A stretch of DNA of 64,000 nucleotides from contig NZ_CP017659.1 of assembly GCF_015326965.1 (NCBI RefSeq), forward strand, positions 3,432,001 to 3,496,000, given 5' to 3'. This DNA is from Paenibacillus sp. JZ16. GTDB taxonomy: Bacteria > Bacillota > Bacilli > Paenibacillales > Paenibacillaceae. A program made the translations under genes and the position numbers. Each line of letters begins with the position of its first letter. Position 1 is the first letter of the stretch. The notes below the pieces were generated by a model that was not told the origin of the DNA, ran no database searches, and saw only the letters and a list, made by a program, of their open reading frames with translations. Below, piece by piece: positions 46,218-55,058 of the stretch.

Positions 46218-47096
46218 ATGGATCAATCCTTTCGCCAGTCCTTAAAAGAAAGCACCGTTCACGGGAATGAACGCTTCCCGTTTGGTGCCTACTGGTATCA
46301 ATTTGCCCCCGGGGCCCATGTGGTAGACTCCCATTGGCATAAGGAAGCGGAAATTTTCCACGTGCTGGAAGGCGAGGTTCTATTTCAGATCGACTCGGAA
46401 TACATCCCTGTCCGGGCGGGTGAAGCGATATTTATCGATGGAGGAGATCTCCATACCGGTCATGCCCGGGGCGACCAAGGGTGCAGCTTCTGTGCCATGG
46501 TGTTCGATCCCGGCATGCTTGCCAGCAGCAGCTACGATCTTGTACAAGAAGGAATGATTGTTCCCTTTCAGGAGCGAAGAGCCACCTTTCCGAGATGGAT
46601 GACATCTGAAACCGATGAGCAGCTGCTTCAGCATATAAAGGAAATGACGCGGCTGTCGAAGCATAAACCTGCCGGTTATGAGGTCGCTATTAAGGGACAT
46701 CTGTTTCTCATGTTGTTTCAGGCCGCATCCTCTGGCCGACTGGTCAACAGGAGCCGGAGCGAAGCAGCAGATATGGTGAGAACGGAACGATTGAAGAAAG
46801 TCATTCTCTACATCCAGAATCATTATCACCGTCCTATCCGGCTGAGTGAGCTGGCTGATCTGATCCCGATGAGCGAAGGCCAGTTCTGCCGTTTCTTCAA
46901 ATCCATGACCGGGCAAACGCCCGTGGATTATATGAATTCCTATCGCGTTCGCCAGGCTGCTGAACTCCTTCGTCAGCCAGACAATAAAATATCCGACATC
47001 GCACTCGATGTCGGATTCGGGCATATCAGTTATTTTGTTCGGGTCTTCCGTAAGATCATGGACTGCACGCCTTCGGAGTATCGGAGAAAATTATAA
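46218..47096 (+). CDS. AraC family transcriptional regulator with cupin sensor domain
   Basis: 292 residues. The N-terminal cupin domain (DSHWHKEAEIFHVLEGEVLFQ, then GEAIFIDGGDLHTGH) is the sugar-binding type found in MelR/RhaR-like regulators. The C-terminal AraC domain has two helix-turn-helices (IRLSELADLIPMSEGQFCRFF and KISDIALDVGFGHISYFVRVF). AAGGAGG precedes the ATG at 46218; the frame's earlier start at 46176 has no site. It is divergent from GH31, its most likely target. A 10-bp palindrome (ATGATATCAT, 46176-46185) in front of it may be an operator. Its stop codon overlaps the chitinase stop. Confidence 0.92.
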   Translation: MDQSFRQSLKESTVHGNERFPFGAYWYQFAPGAHVVDSHWHKEAEIFHVLEGEVLFQIDSEYIPVRAGEAIFIDGGDLHTGHARGDQGCSFCAMVFDPGMLASSSYDLVQEGMIVPFQERRATFPRWMTSETDEQLLQHIKEMTRLSKHKPAGYEVAIKGHLFLMLFQAASSGRLVNRSRSEAADMVRTERLKKVILYIQNHYHRPIRLSELADLIPMSEGQFCRFFKSMTGQTPVDYMNSYRVRQAAELLRQPDNKISDIALDVGFGHISYFVRVFRKIMDCTPSEYRRKL

Positions 47097-48494
47097 TTTC
47101 GGCAGGCTCGGTATGGTCTGATTGCAATCTCCCGGAAGCGGCAGGTTTCGGCATACGTACTGGCCCGCACTGTTCTCATTCGCTGCACCTGACGGGGCGG
47201 GCTGGTGAACGCGCTGTTTCCAGAGCTGCCACAGCATGAATCCATCATTCGCCCTTCCCTTATTTTTCATATAGTTCACCATTGTTTCTACATTATAATA
47301 AGGTGTTGCGATATTATTCTGACCGTTCATCATGTCGGCATCGTATACCGTGCCCGGTGCGGCATTCAGTTGCAGGACGGCCCCGCCGGATCCCTCCGGC
47401 GCAATTTGCATGCCCATGTTGATAGGTCCATTGTAGATTGCCTTATACGATTCATAACCTTCACGCGGATCGTAATAAATACCGCCATCGTAGGACATCA
47501 GATTGATGAAGTCGATCTTGCCGCCATGATCCTTAACTACGCGGTACATGGTACCGCCAAAAGGAGATCCCCATTGAACCTTGCCTTCCTCAAACGGCGT
47601 TCCTTTCACGTAATAAGCGCCCGTAGACCAACCGGCGATGGAAATCTGCAGATTCGCGTTTCTTGCATGGATTTCATTATAGAGACTCGTAATAATACCC
47701 GCGATCTCTCCATCCTTGGTGCAGCTGAACTGGGAGGCTGTTCCTTTGTTGCAGCTGCTGCCGCTGGATTCCCAGTCAATATCGACTCCGGCAGCGCCAA
47801 GATCGAGAGCCAAATCCACAATGTTCTTGGCATTGAATCCGGACCACTGTGAACCTTGGCTGTATGACCAGCCTCCTACCGATAGGAACGCTTTCGTTCC
47901 GCGGGCTCTGAGAGATGCGATATGGTTACGCAGATCCTGAGACTGCTGGGCTGTAAATTTACGTTGACCGTTCGGGGTGGTCGCCCCTTCCACAAATTCC
48001 AAGCCCGCAACGGCTTGATCAAACGCGTAGGACCCTTGAATATACGTGGTATCCGGCCTTACGAATGCAAGATTGAGATGGGTGATGTAATTGGGAATGC
48101 TCGCGGTCGTCAGATCGTAAATACTGGTGTTCCAAGAACTCGCATAAGCGACATACATACGGTCACCAGGCAGCGGAGGATCTACAGGAGGGTCTACTGG
48201 CGGATCCACCGGGGGATCGACGGGCGGTGTCCCGGGAGTGCAATTTCCAAGGTCCTCCCATACACCCCATGGTCCGGTCGTTCCAGGCACCTCGCCCTGT
48301 GTCCACCATTTCGCTTTCCAGGCATGACCGTTGAAGGATACGATATTTCCCCCGCCATATACGGCAGAACTGCTCCATGCAGGCTCCGTACAGGCCTCAG
48401 CGGCTTGAGCCTTGTGCACAGGGAACATACCAAGCACCAGCACGGCGATGAATCCGAGAATCCATCCTCTCATCGTTCTGGACAACCTTGTCAT
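47091..48494 (-). CDS. Secreted chitinase, GH18 catalytic domain with N-terminal chitin-binding module
   Basis: 467 residues. A signal peptide (about 1-31, ending AQA) is followed by a CBM5/12 chitin-binding module with the typical AKWWTQGE (residues about 35-87), a proline/aspartate linker built of VDPP repeats, and a GH18 barrel with SVGGWSYS and the catalytic motif DLGAAGVDIDWE; the final Glu is the acid. Family 18 cleaves chitin by substrate-assisted retention outside the cell. A cre-like site lies 37 bases upstream. Its last three codons (AAA TTA TAA) mirror those of the convergent AraC gene, and the two genes share the palindrome TTATAA. Confidence 0.94.
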   Translation of the reverse strand: MTRLSRTMRGWILGFIAVLVLGMFPVHKAQAAEACTEPAWSSSAVYGGGNIVSFNGHAWKAKWWTQGEVPGTTGPWGVWEDLGNCTPGTPPVDPPVDPPVDPPVDPPLPGDRMYVAYASSWNTSIYDLTTASIPNYITHLNLAFVRPDTTYIQGSYAFDQAVAGLEFVEGATTPNGQRKFTAQQSQDLRNHIASLRARGTKAFLSVGGWSYSQGSQWSGFNAKNIVDLALDLGAAGVDIDWESSGSSCNKGTASQFSCTKDGEIAGIITSLYNEIHARNANLQISIAGWSTGAYYVKGTPFEEGKVQWGSPFGGTMYRVVKDHGGKIDFINLMSYDGGIYYDPREGYESYKAIYNGPINMGMQIAPEGSGGAVLQLNAAPGTVYDADMMNGQNNIATPYYNVETMVNYMKNKGRANDGFMLWQLWKQRVHQPAPSGAANENSAGQYVCRNLPLPGDCNQTIPSLPKL

Positions 48495-48530
48495 TCATCA
48501 AACAACTCCTTCGCCAATGGATTTTGTTCA

Positions 48531-48544
48531 TTAAAGCGGTTTCA
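48531..48544 (-). promoter_or_regulatory. Cre-like site upstream of the chitinase gene
   Basis: TGAAACCGCTTTAA (minus strand) matches 13 of 14 cre positions and lies 37 bases before the chitinase start codon. The upstream stretch to 48700 shows no clear promoter hexamers. Confidence 0.55.
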
Positions 48545-48704
48545 AAGCTGGTGAAAGCCTCGTACCTTGCACACCTCCTAACACATATAGATGAAATGAT
48601 ATGACGCACTTTAAGTGTAACTTGGTCATTTTTTGTACAACAAGGATAAGATTTACTTATTCAGGGGCAAAATCCTATACCATGGCCACTCAGCACTTTT
48701 ACGC

Positions 48705-48749
48705 GAAAAAAAGCTGTCACACTGCGGATTACCGCGAATGAGGCAGCTC
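48705..48749 (-). terminator. Intrinsic terminator of the YqcI/YcgG gene
   Basis: On the minus strand AGCTGCC and GTGACAGCT pair and run into TTTTTTT, about 65 bases after the stop codon of the gene at 48815. Confidence 0.7.
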
Positions 48750-48814
48750 TTAAATAGAAAGCATGGTTAACCCTGACTCCAATTTAGGGTATGATGATAG
48801 CAACGTGTTATTTC

Positions 48815-49570
48815 TTATCGTTGATTGATCTCTTTGTGCCGCCTTGCAAACGGACATTTCGATAGTGACTCCGTGTTATCTCGCAAAAAATATTGTTTCC
48901 ATTCATAGTTATCCTCCGCCCCGTAGAGCTTTAAGTCAGGGTGCGGTGGTACGGGATCATATTGGGCCAATCGCTGACGAATCAATCCCTTGGTGTGTTC
49001 CGCTTGCCTTGTTCGGGCATTGAACTGCTTCAGAACCCAACGAGGCGTAAAAGCAAGCATCATGTAGGGAAAGTATCTGCTCTGGCGAAGTTCATGTGCC
49101 GGTGTAGCGCAATAAACAAAATAAGGCTCGCCTGCAAAACAAAATTCCCATAGATGATTCGTCGGTTCCTCCGGCAGATCCGCCGGCCAAGGTTCCGTAT
49201 CATATTCGGTTGTTCGGCTTAAAAGCTGCCAGAACAAGCGCTCATAATACTGGACGCCTTCCAGGCTATCGCGGCCATGCTCCGTATAAATCATGACGAC
49301 AAGTGAAGTATAGGGCCCAAAGTCCCTGGAGCCGAGCCCGAACTCGCGCAGCAGAGCAGCCAGCTGTTCCGCCGCAGCCTGTGATTCACCCTGATGAATA
49401 AAGCCGTATCTAAAATGATTCAGTGCATGTCCTTGCACAGCCGGAATACATGGGAATTTGGCGTAACGGTCCGTCATTTTCTCGGTCAGCTTGGTTATCG
49501 CTTTCCGCTGCCATTCCTCATGCAATCCATGGACAGCATCCATATGATCCAACCTCAATAAACCGCTCAT
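48815..49570 (-). CDS. YqcI/YcgG family protein
   Basis: 251 residues. The conserved parts of this family are visible: FPCIPAVQGHALNHFRYGFI near the start, a central YYERLFWQLL, then EFCFAGEPYFVYCATPAHELRQSRYF and the C-terminal CPFA. The conserved Cys/His residues suggest a metal or haem site, but the function is not known. The ATG at 49570 follows AGGAGG; the longer frame to 49639 is not supported. It is a monocistronic gene. Confidence 0.85.
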   Translation of the reverse strand: MSGLLRLDHMDAVHGLHEEWQRKAITKLTEKMTDRYAKFPCIPAVQGHALNHFRYGFIHQGESQAAAEQLAALLREFGLGSRDFGPYTSLVVMIYTEHGRDSLEGVQYYERLFWQLLSRTTEYDTEPWPADLPEEPTNHLWEFCFAGEPYFVYCATPAHELRQSRYFPYMMLAFTPRWVLKQFNARTRQAEHTKGLIRQRLAQYDPVPPHPDLKLYGAEDNYEWKQYFLRDNTESLSKCPFARRHKEINQR

Positions 49571-49754
49571 TACCAGTCCTCCTCTACTACAGCATATAAG
49601 AGTGAGTAAAAATAGGTGACTGTCACGAGCGAAAAGCACATGAATTTCGAAAAGCGTTTCCCAAAAGCTTGAACTTTCTGATATCTTAAGTAGAGAAGAA
49701 ATTAAAATGACCAGGCTTATGCCTTAATTACCATAGAGAGGATTCTTTCACATT

Positions 49755-51472
49755 ATGTCTAAACCCCTGCTAACAGATAAAATTCAAACTGCCAAGCCTG
49801 CCAAAAAACCGAGGCCTTCCGCTCCACCTGTGCGCATCTTTGCGCTGGGGGGCTTGGCGAGATCGGCAAGAACATGTACGGTGTGGAATTCAAAAATGAG
49901 ATCATTATCATCGATGCCGGCCTGAAATTCCCGGATGCCGAAATGAGCGGCGTCGATTACATTATTCCGGACATTCGTTATTTACTTGATAACAAACATA
50001 AAGTAAAAGGTATGTTCCTGACCCATGGTCATGAAGATCATATTGGGGCTATTCCCTATGTGCTTCGTCAAATCCAGATGCCAATCTATGGCGGGGCCCT
50101 GACCATCGGCCTGGTTCGTGCGAAGCTGGAAGAGCATCGGCTGCTGGATCAGAGTGATCTACGAATCTTCCATGAAGACGAAACAATTGCATTCCGTCAT
50201 CTTTCCGTTCATTTCTTCAGAACCACCCACAGCATTCCGGATGCCTTTGGGGTCGTAGTGGAAACACCGTACGGGCCGATCGTACATACCGGAGACTTTA
50301 AATTTGATTTTACGCCGGAGGACAAGCCCGCCAATCTGCATAAAATTCTGCATATCGGCGCACGGGGCGTCCTGGCCCTGATGGCTGACAGCACCAATAG
50401 CGAGCGGGACGGGTTTACCCCTTCGGAACGCACCGTCGGCGATTCCATCCTGCGTCTGTTCCGGGAATGTCCCGGACGGATCCTGTTTGCTACCTTTGCA
50501 TCGAACGTTCATCGTTTGCAGCAGGTTGTTGAAGCTGCCATCCGGACAGGCCGCAAAATCGCCATCGTCGGCCGCAGCATGGAGAAGGTGTTTGTGATCG
50601 GTCAGGAGCTTGGTTATATTCGCGTACCGGACGGCATGATGATTGATGTAAAAGCCGTTAACCGTTATCGCGACGACCAGGTGCTGATTATTTGTACAGG
50701 CAGTCAGGGCGAACCTAATGCGGCGCTGACACGCATCGCTTCGGGTGCCCACCGTTCGATCCAGATTCATCCGGAGGACACCGTTATTTTCTCGTCTTCA
50801 CCGATTCCTGGGAATACCCAGAACGTCAACCGCAGCATCGATCTCTTGATGCGGGCAGGAGCGGAGGTTAAATACGGCTCCATTCTCGATATCCACACTT
50901 CGGGTCACGGCTGCCGCGAAGATTTGAAGCTTATGATCAGCAGCTTGCGTCCCAAATATTTTGTACCGATCCATGGGGAATACCGGATGATGCTTAATCA
51001 TCGTCACCTCGCCGTGCAGGTGGGGGTTCCCGACAGCAACGTTTACTTGATGAACATCGGGAATACACTGTCCCTATTCCGCAACTATGCGCGTAAAGGG
51101 CGGAACATCCCCTCCGGAGATGTCTATATCAACAATGGTGAGCTGCGTACCCATGAGAAGGAATTGCTCGAGGAACGAGTACAACTCGCTCACGATGGCG
51201 TTGTCATTGTCGCTATCACCATTAATCGCGAGACCCGCAAGCTGCTCTCCGGGCCTGAGCTGATTACCCGCGGATTTGTGTATATGCAGGACTCCAAGCC
51301 TCTTCTGCGCCGGGCTGAAGCGATGCTGCGCAAGCAGCTGAACAAAGCCGGTGAGCAGCGTGAATACAACCGCGCTGCCTGGGAACAGATGACGAATAAC
51401 ACACTCAATCGTTATTTTAAAAGAGAACTGGGCCGGAGCCCGTACATTATGCCTTCCATTATGGAAGTATAA
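49755..51472 (+). CDS. rnj: Ribonuclease J with an apparent single-base frameshift near its N-terminus
   Basis: The gene starts at ATG 49755 (MSKPLLTDKIQTAKPAKKPR...), typical of RNase J. After RIFALGGL the frame should read GEIGKNMYGVEF, but one G is missing at about 49855-49857 (TTGGCG where TTGGGCG is needed). The rest continues in the next frame from 49874 for 532 residues. That part has the metallo-beta-lactamase motif THGHEDHIGAIPY, the beta-CASP region (TFASNVHRLQQVVEAA, GRSMEKVF, IHTSGHG) and the C-terminal domain. RNase J is a 5'-3' exo/endo-ribonuclease for mRNA turnover. This is either a sequencing error or a broken second paralogue; a restart at ATG 49874 would drop the first metal-loop residues. 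Confidence 0.88.
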
Positions 51473-51510
51473 GTCTCATTGACTTTGAGCCTTAACTGTA
51501 TCTCAAACAT

Positions 51511-51557
51511 AAAAAGGGTGGATCCAAGGTAATTTGAACCTTTGGATCCACCCTTTT
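51511..51557. terminator. Strong bidirectional intrinsic terminator
   Basis: AAAAGGGTGGATCCAAGG and CCTTTGGATCCACCCTTTT form a stem of about 18 bp around a 9-base loop, with T-runs on both strands, between the convergent RNase J and niaP genes. Confidence 0.93.
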
Positions 51558-51641
51558 CTTCCGATATCAGAAAGCATACACTACGAAGCATGTCCTGCTT
51601 GATTCGCAAGAAAAACGCCATCTAAACGGGGCTCTTTAGCC

Positions 51642-52865
51642 TTAGTCCGCAAGCTCCAGCCCTTTCGTTTCCTTGCCAAGTACCAGTACGCCGAGCGCAC
51701 CGATCAGGATGGTCACAAAAAACATCACGAAAATGAATTCGATAGGGGTGCCATTTTGCTTCAGCACACCCACGAGCAGCGGCGCAATAACGCCGCCGAT
51801 CCGTCCGAACGAAGTGGCAAGCCCTACCCCCGTTGAACGAACCTTCGTCGGATAGAGTTCCGGACTGTAGGCATATAAACCTCCCCATGCTCCCAGATTG
51901 AAGAATGACAAGGAAATGCCTGCTGCGAGCAGCGAACCTTCCGTGTTGGCGTAGCCAAACCAGATTGCGCTAAAGGCCGTTAGCACCAAATAGGTAACGA
52001 GCACGAATTTCCGCCCGAACTTTTCTATAAAATACGCGGCTGTAAAATAGCCCGGCAACTGGGCAAGCGTCATAATCAGCACATATTGAAAGCTCCTGAC
52101 CAGACTGAACCCTTTATCGACCATGACGGTCGGAAGCCACAGGAACATGCCGTAATATGAAAATACGACCGTAAACCACAGCACCCAGAGCATAATGCTC
52201 GTACGCCGATGTTCCACCGACCAGACCGAAGCCACTCGCTGCCCGAAGGTCAGCTTACGGGTAACCTTGGCTTTCTGCTCGATATACCTTGGCGAATCCT
52301 CGATGGCACGCCGTAGATAGAGCGCATAAAAAGCAGGCAGAGCTCCAATAACAAAGGCTGTCCGCCAGCCGTAATCCGGGATGACGAAGTAAGCAATGAG
52401 TGCGGATAGTATCCAGCCTGCCGCCCAGAAGCTTTCCAGCAGCACAACCGCTCTTCCCCGTTCATGAACCGGCATGCTTTCCGATACCAGCGTGGATGCA
52501 ACCGGAAGCTCTCCTCCGAGTCCGAAGCCGGCAATAAAGCGCATCAGACACAGCATGATAAAACCGGTAGCCAGCGCGGATAGACCACTCGCAATCGAGA
52601 ATATGAGCAGCGTCCACAGCAGAACATTTTTCCGTCCATATTTATCGGCCAGGAATCCTGCCATAGCCGCGCCGAATACCATTCCGATCGATGTGGTGCT
52701 TGTCAGAATACCAACCTGCTGTGAGCTCAACGACCATTCTGCTGCCAGTGCCGCAACAACAAACGAAATCATGCCGACATCCATCGCATCGAACATCCAG
52801 CTGGCACCCGCACTGAACAGCAGCTTGCGCCGCTTCGGTTCTTTTAACAATTGCATATTGCCCAT
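51642..52865 (-). CDS. niaP: MFS transporter, niacin permease NiaP (YceI) type
   Basis: 407 residues, twelve helices. Long stretches match what I recall of B. subtilis NiaP/YceI: WMFDAMDVGMISFVVAALAAEW, GGELPVASTLVSE, VVLLESFWAAGW, FSYYGMFLWLP, YVLIMTLAQLPGYF and SFFNLGAWGGLYAYSPELYP. It also carries the MFS loop ADKYGRKNV. NiaP takes up nicotinate/nicotinamide for NAD synthesis; related aromatic-acid transporters share the fold. AGGAGAGG precedes the ATG. No NiaR operator is recognised upstream. It lies 61 bases after the PAS kinase gene. Confidence 0.85.
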   Translation of the reverse strand: MGNMQLLKEPKRRKLLFSAGASWMFDAMDVGMISFVVAALAAEWSLSSQQVGILTSTTSIGMVFGAAMAGFLADKYGRKNVLLWTLLIFSIASGLSALATGFIMLCLMRFIAGFGLGGELPVASTLVSESMPVHERGRAVVLLESFWAAGWILSALIAYFVIPDYGWRTAFVIGALPAFYALYLRRAIEDSPRYIEQKAKVTRKLTFGQRVASVWSVEHRRTSIMLWVLWFTVVFSYYGMFLWLPTVMVDKGFSLVRSFQYVLIMTLAQLPGYFTAAYFIEKFGRKFVLVTYLVLTAFSAIWFGYANTEGSLLAAGISLSFFNLGAWGGLYAYSPELYPTKVRSTGVGLATSFGRIGGVIAPLLVGVLKQNGTPIEFIFVMFFVTILIGALGVLVLGKETKGLELAD

Positions 52866-52926
52866 ATTAGCCGCCCCCTCTCCTATATCTTTCTATAATG
52901 TAGAGCGAACCATACGTCTGGTCAAG

Positions 52927-54000
52927 CTAGATTATGCTGAGCGGCAGGATAACCTTTATGGTCGTTCCCTCCTGAAGCTTGCTGGACACGTGAACCTGCC
53001 CCTTGTGGTCCTCGATCATTTTTTTGCTGATCATGAATCCCAGGCCATTCCCTTTCTCCTTCGTCGTGAAGAACGGTTCCCCTAGACGGGAGAGGATCGC
53101 TTCCGGAATCCCGCAGCCATTATCCATGAAGTAGATGGCCACGGTGTGGTCATCGCCTCTCTCCAGCCGAATGGTCAATTCCCCGCCACCCGGCATGGAT
53201 TCCACGGCGTTTTTAATAAAATTGATGAACACCTGCTTCAGATGATTCACATCACCCTCCACATTGGCCTCTCGCTCTCCGAAATCCGTTATAATCTCGA
53301 CGTTATGTATGATGGCCTGCGTATTTAGTAGCGTAATCACTTGGTCCAGGAGCTGCCGGATATCGGCACGCTCGAATTTCACGCTTTGCGGTTTCGCCAA
53401 AAACAGAAGCTCACTGACGATCAGCTCGATCCGTTCGATCTCCGAGGAGATAATATCGAAATATTCATCCTTCCGGCCAGCGCCGGAGCGAATGAGCTGC
53501 ACGAACCCTTTAATGGAAGTCATAGGGTTACGAATTTCATGGGCGATCCCTGCCGCAAGTTGACCGGCCATGGACAGCTTATCGGACTGGATCAGCCGCT
53601 CCTCTTCTTGATGGGCCGCCTTTTTCATGTCGGTAATATCCGTAAAATGCGCCACATAGCCGAGTGTAGTTCCTTCCCTGCTGCGAGCTGTGCTTAGCAT
53701 ACAAGATACCCACCTGATATCGCCTTGTTTATGTATCAGTCTCTTCTCCAATTGCAAAGAAGCGGTCTTACCCGACTTTAGCTTCTCCATTCTATCTTTG
53801 TCCTTATTCACATCCTCCGGATAAATCCAATTGTAATAGGGATGATGCAGACACTCTTCCGCCTCATACCCCAGCATGACGCAGGCAGCGGGATTAATTT
53901 TGATAATGCTCCCCTCTGAATCGATGAATACCGTTCCAATCGGCGCTACTTCAATCGCTTGGACCATAAAATCATAGCTGAGACTTTCACTATTCATCAT
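52927..54000 (-). CDS. PAS domain sensor histidine kinase (sporulation-kinase-like)
   Basis: 357 residues, no membrane helix. PAS domain with PAC tail (about residues 10-125; VFIDSEGSIIKINPAACVMLGY, GYVAHFTDITDMK), HisKA with His154 in GIAHEIRNPMTSIKGF, and HATPase with NFIKNAVESMPGGG, DNGCGI and GNGLGF. The H-box and overall shape are those of KinA/KinE-type soluble kinases that feed the sporulation phosphorelay. No response regulator is adjacent, which supports a phosphorelay orphan kinase. AGGAGG lies 11 bases before the ATG. Confidence 0.9.
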   Translation of the reverse strand: MMNSESLSYDFMVQAIEVAPIGTVFIDSEGSIIKINPAACVMLGYEAEECLHHPYYNWIYPEDVNKDKDRMEKLKSGKTASLQLEKRLIHKQGDIRWVSCMLSTARSREGTTLGYVAHFTDITDMKKAAHQEEERLIQSDKLSMAGQLAAGIAHEIRNPMTSIKGFVQLIRSGAGRKDEYFDIISSEIERIELIVSELLFLAKPQSVKFERADIRQLLDQVITLLNTQAIIHNVEIITDFGEREANVEGDVNHLKQVFINFIKNAVESMPGGGELTIRLERGDDHTVAIYFMDNGCGIPEAILSRLGEPFFTTKEKGNGLGFMISKKMIEDHKGQVHVSSKLQEGTTIKVILPLSII

Positions 54001-54309
54001 CGTTTGGAGATCCTCCTGTCTTTCATTGTTCCATCGTTTTACCTATTTCGAGATATCGGATTGCTTCTCCTTTCCTATCGCCTATTGAAAAATATAAATA
54101 AAGCAAACCAAAGGATAATTTGGACATGAAGCGAATATATTGTTATGAGGTTTCTAATTTTTGGTGGCAATCCCAGCGCTATTCTAGTGAAATTGAGAGA
54201 AAATGGTTTTTTTTGACTTGAACGCTATGGCTTTTTCGTTTATTGTGAAAGAAAGCAAGTCATTTACAATTGCTAGTCGTTAGGACCGTTAACAAAGGAG
54301 TTTGCGAGT
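54001..54309. other. Divergent intergenic region
   Basis: About 310 AT-rich bases between the PAS kinase and the NlpC/P60-like gene. A TTGACT occurs near 54213 but lacks a -10 at usual spacing. No RNA gene or repeat is seen. Confidence 0.4.
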
Positions 54310-54930
54310 ATGTACACGGAACAAGATATTTGGATTGTGCTTACAGGCACGGGCACCTGGTTCAGCAGAATGATCCAATATTTCACGAAGGCCCCACTCA
54401 ACCATGCATCCATCGCGTTTGATTCCGAATTACGCGAAGTGTACAGCTTTGGGCGAAAGAAGGCGAACAATCCGTTTGACGGCGGTTTAGTTCGCGAAAA
54501 TCTGCGCGACCCCTTCTTCTACACTTCGGAATGCGCGGTTTATCACTTCCGCGTTAGTAAGGAAGACTATCAACGCATGCACAACCTTGTCAAAGAGATG
54601 ATGCGTGATCAGGACCGCTACAAATATAATCTGCTAGGGCTGCTGGGTATATTGTTTCGGATTCATATTGATCGTGACGATGCTTTCTTCTGCTCCCACT
54701 TTGTTGCTACGGTGCTGGAGCAAGCAGGCCTGCGGCCTGTAAACAAGCCTTGTCATCTCGTAACGCCGGAGGATTTCTCCCATTCACCGCAGTTGAATGA
54801 AGTCTACCGTGGACCTCTCCACGGGTATCTTGCTCAAGACATGACATCCCCGCTATCCCCATCACCGACGTTTACTCCTGTGACAACGAAAGGCCGAGGC
54901 AAGTTCTTCAGATTCGGAAAAACGGGTTAA
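54310..54930 (+). CDS. YiiX/NlpC-P60-like papain-fold protein
   Basis: 206 residues. The order His32 (LNHASIAFD) then Cys128 (FFCSHFVATVLEQAGL) is that of the circularly permuted NlpC/P60 group (YiiX/YebB/LRAT-like), in which His precedes Cys. Such enzymes are amidases or acyltransferases on cell-wall or lipid substrates. No signal peptide is present, so it is cytosolic unless exported by another route. A Pro/Ser/Thr-rich tail of about 35 residues follows. AAAGGAG precedes the ATG. Single gene with its own terminator. Confidence 0.75.
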   Translation: MYTEQDIWIVLTGTGTWFSRMIQYFTKAPLNHASIAFDSELREVYSFGRKKANNPFDGGLVRENLRDPFFYTSECAVYHFRVSKEDYQRMHNLVKEMMRDQDRYKYNLLGLLGILFRIHIDRDDAFFCSHFVATVLEQAGLRPVNKPCHLVTPEDFSHSPQLNEVYRGPLHGYLAQDMTSPLSPSPTFTPVTTKGRGKFFRFGKTG

Positions 54931-54977
54931 TACCGAAATATTTAGCTATTATATAAATATGTTTCTCTGATACCTTG

Positions 54978-55015
54978 GAAAAAAGCAGCCGGGCTCTCAC
55001 CCGGCTGCTTTTTTA
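54978..55015. terminator. Bidirectional intrinsic terminator
   Basis: AAAAAGCAGCCGGG / CCCGGCTGCTTTTTT with a 6-base loop between convergent genes. Confidence 0.93.
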
Positions 55016-55058
55016 TATGATTCTCGCGGGAGGGTAGCCCCCACGTCAATGTTCAGCG

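Noticed and set aside
48180..48240. Short tandem repeat, possible CRISPR or microsatellite
   Set aside because: It encodes the VDPP linker of the chitinase in frame and has no spacers.
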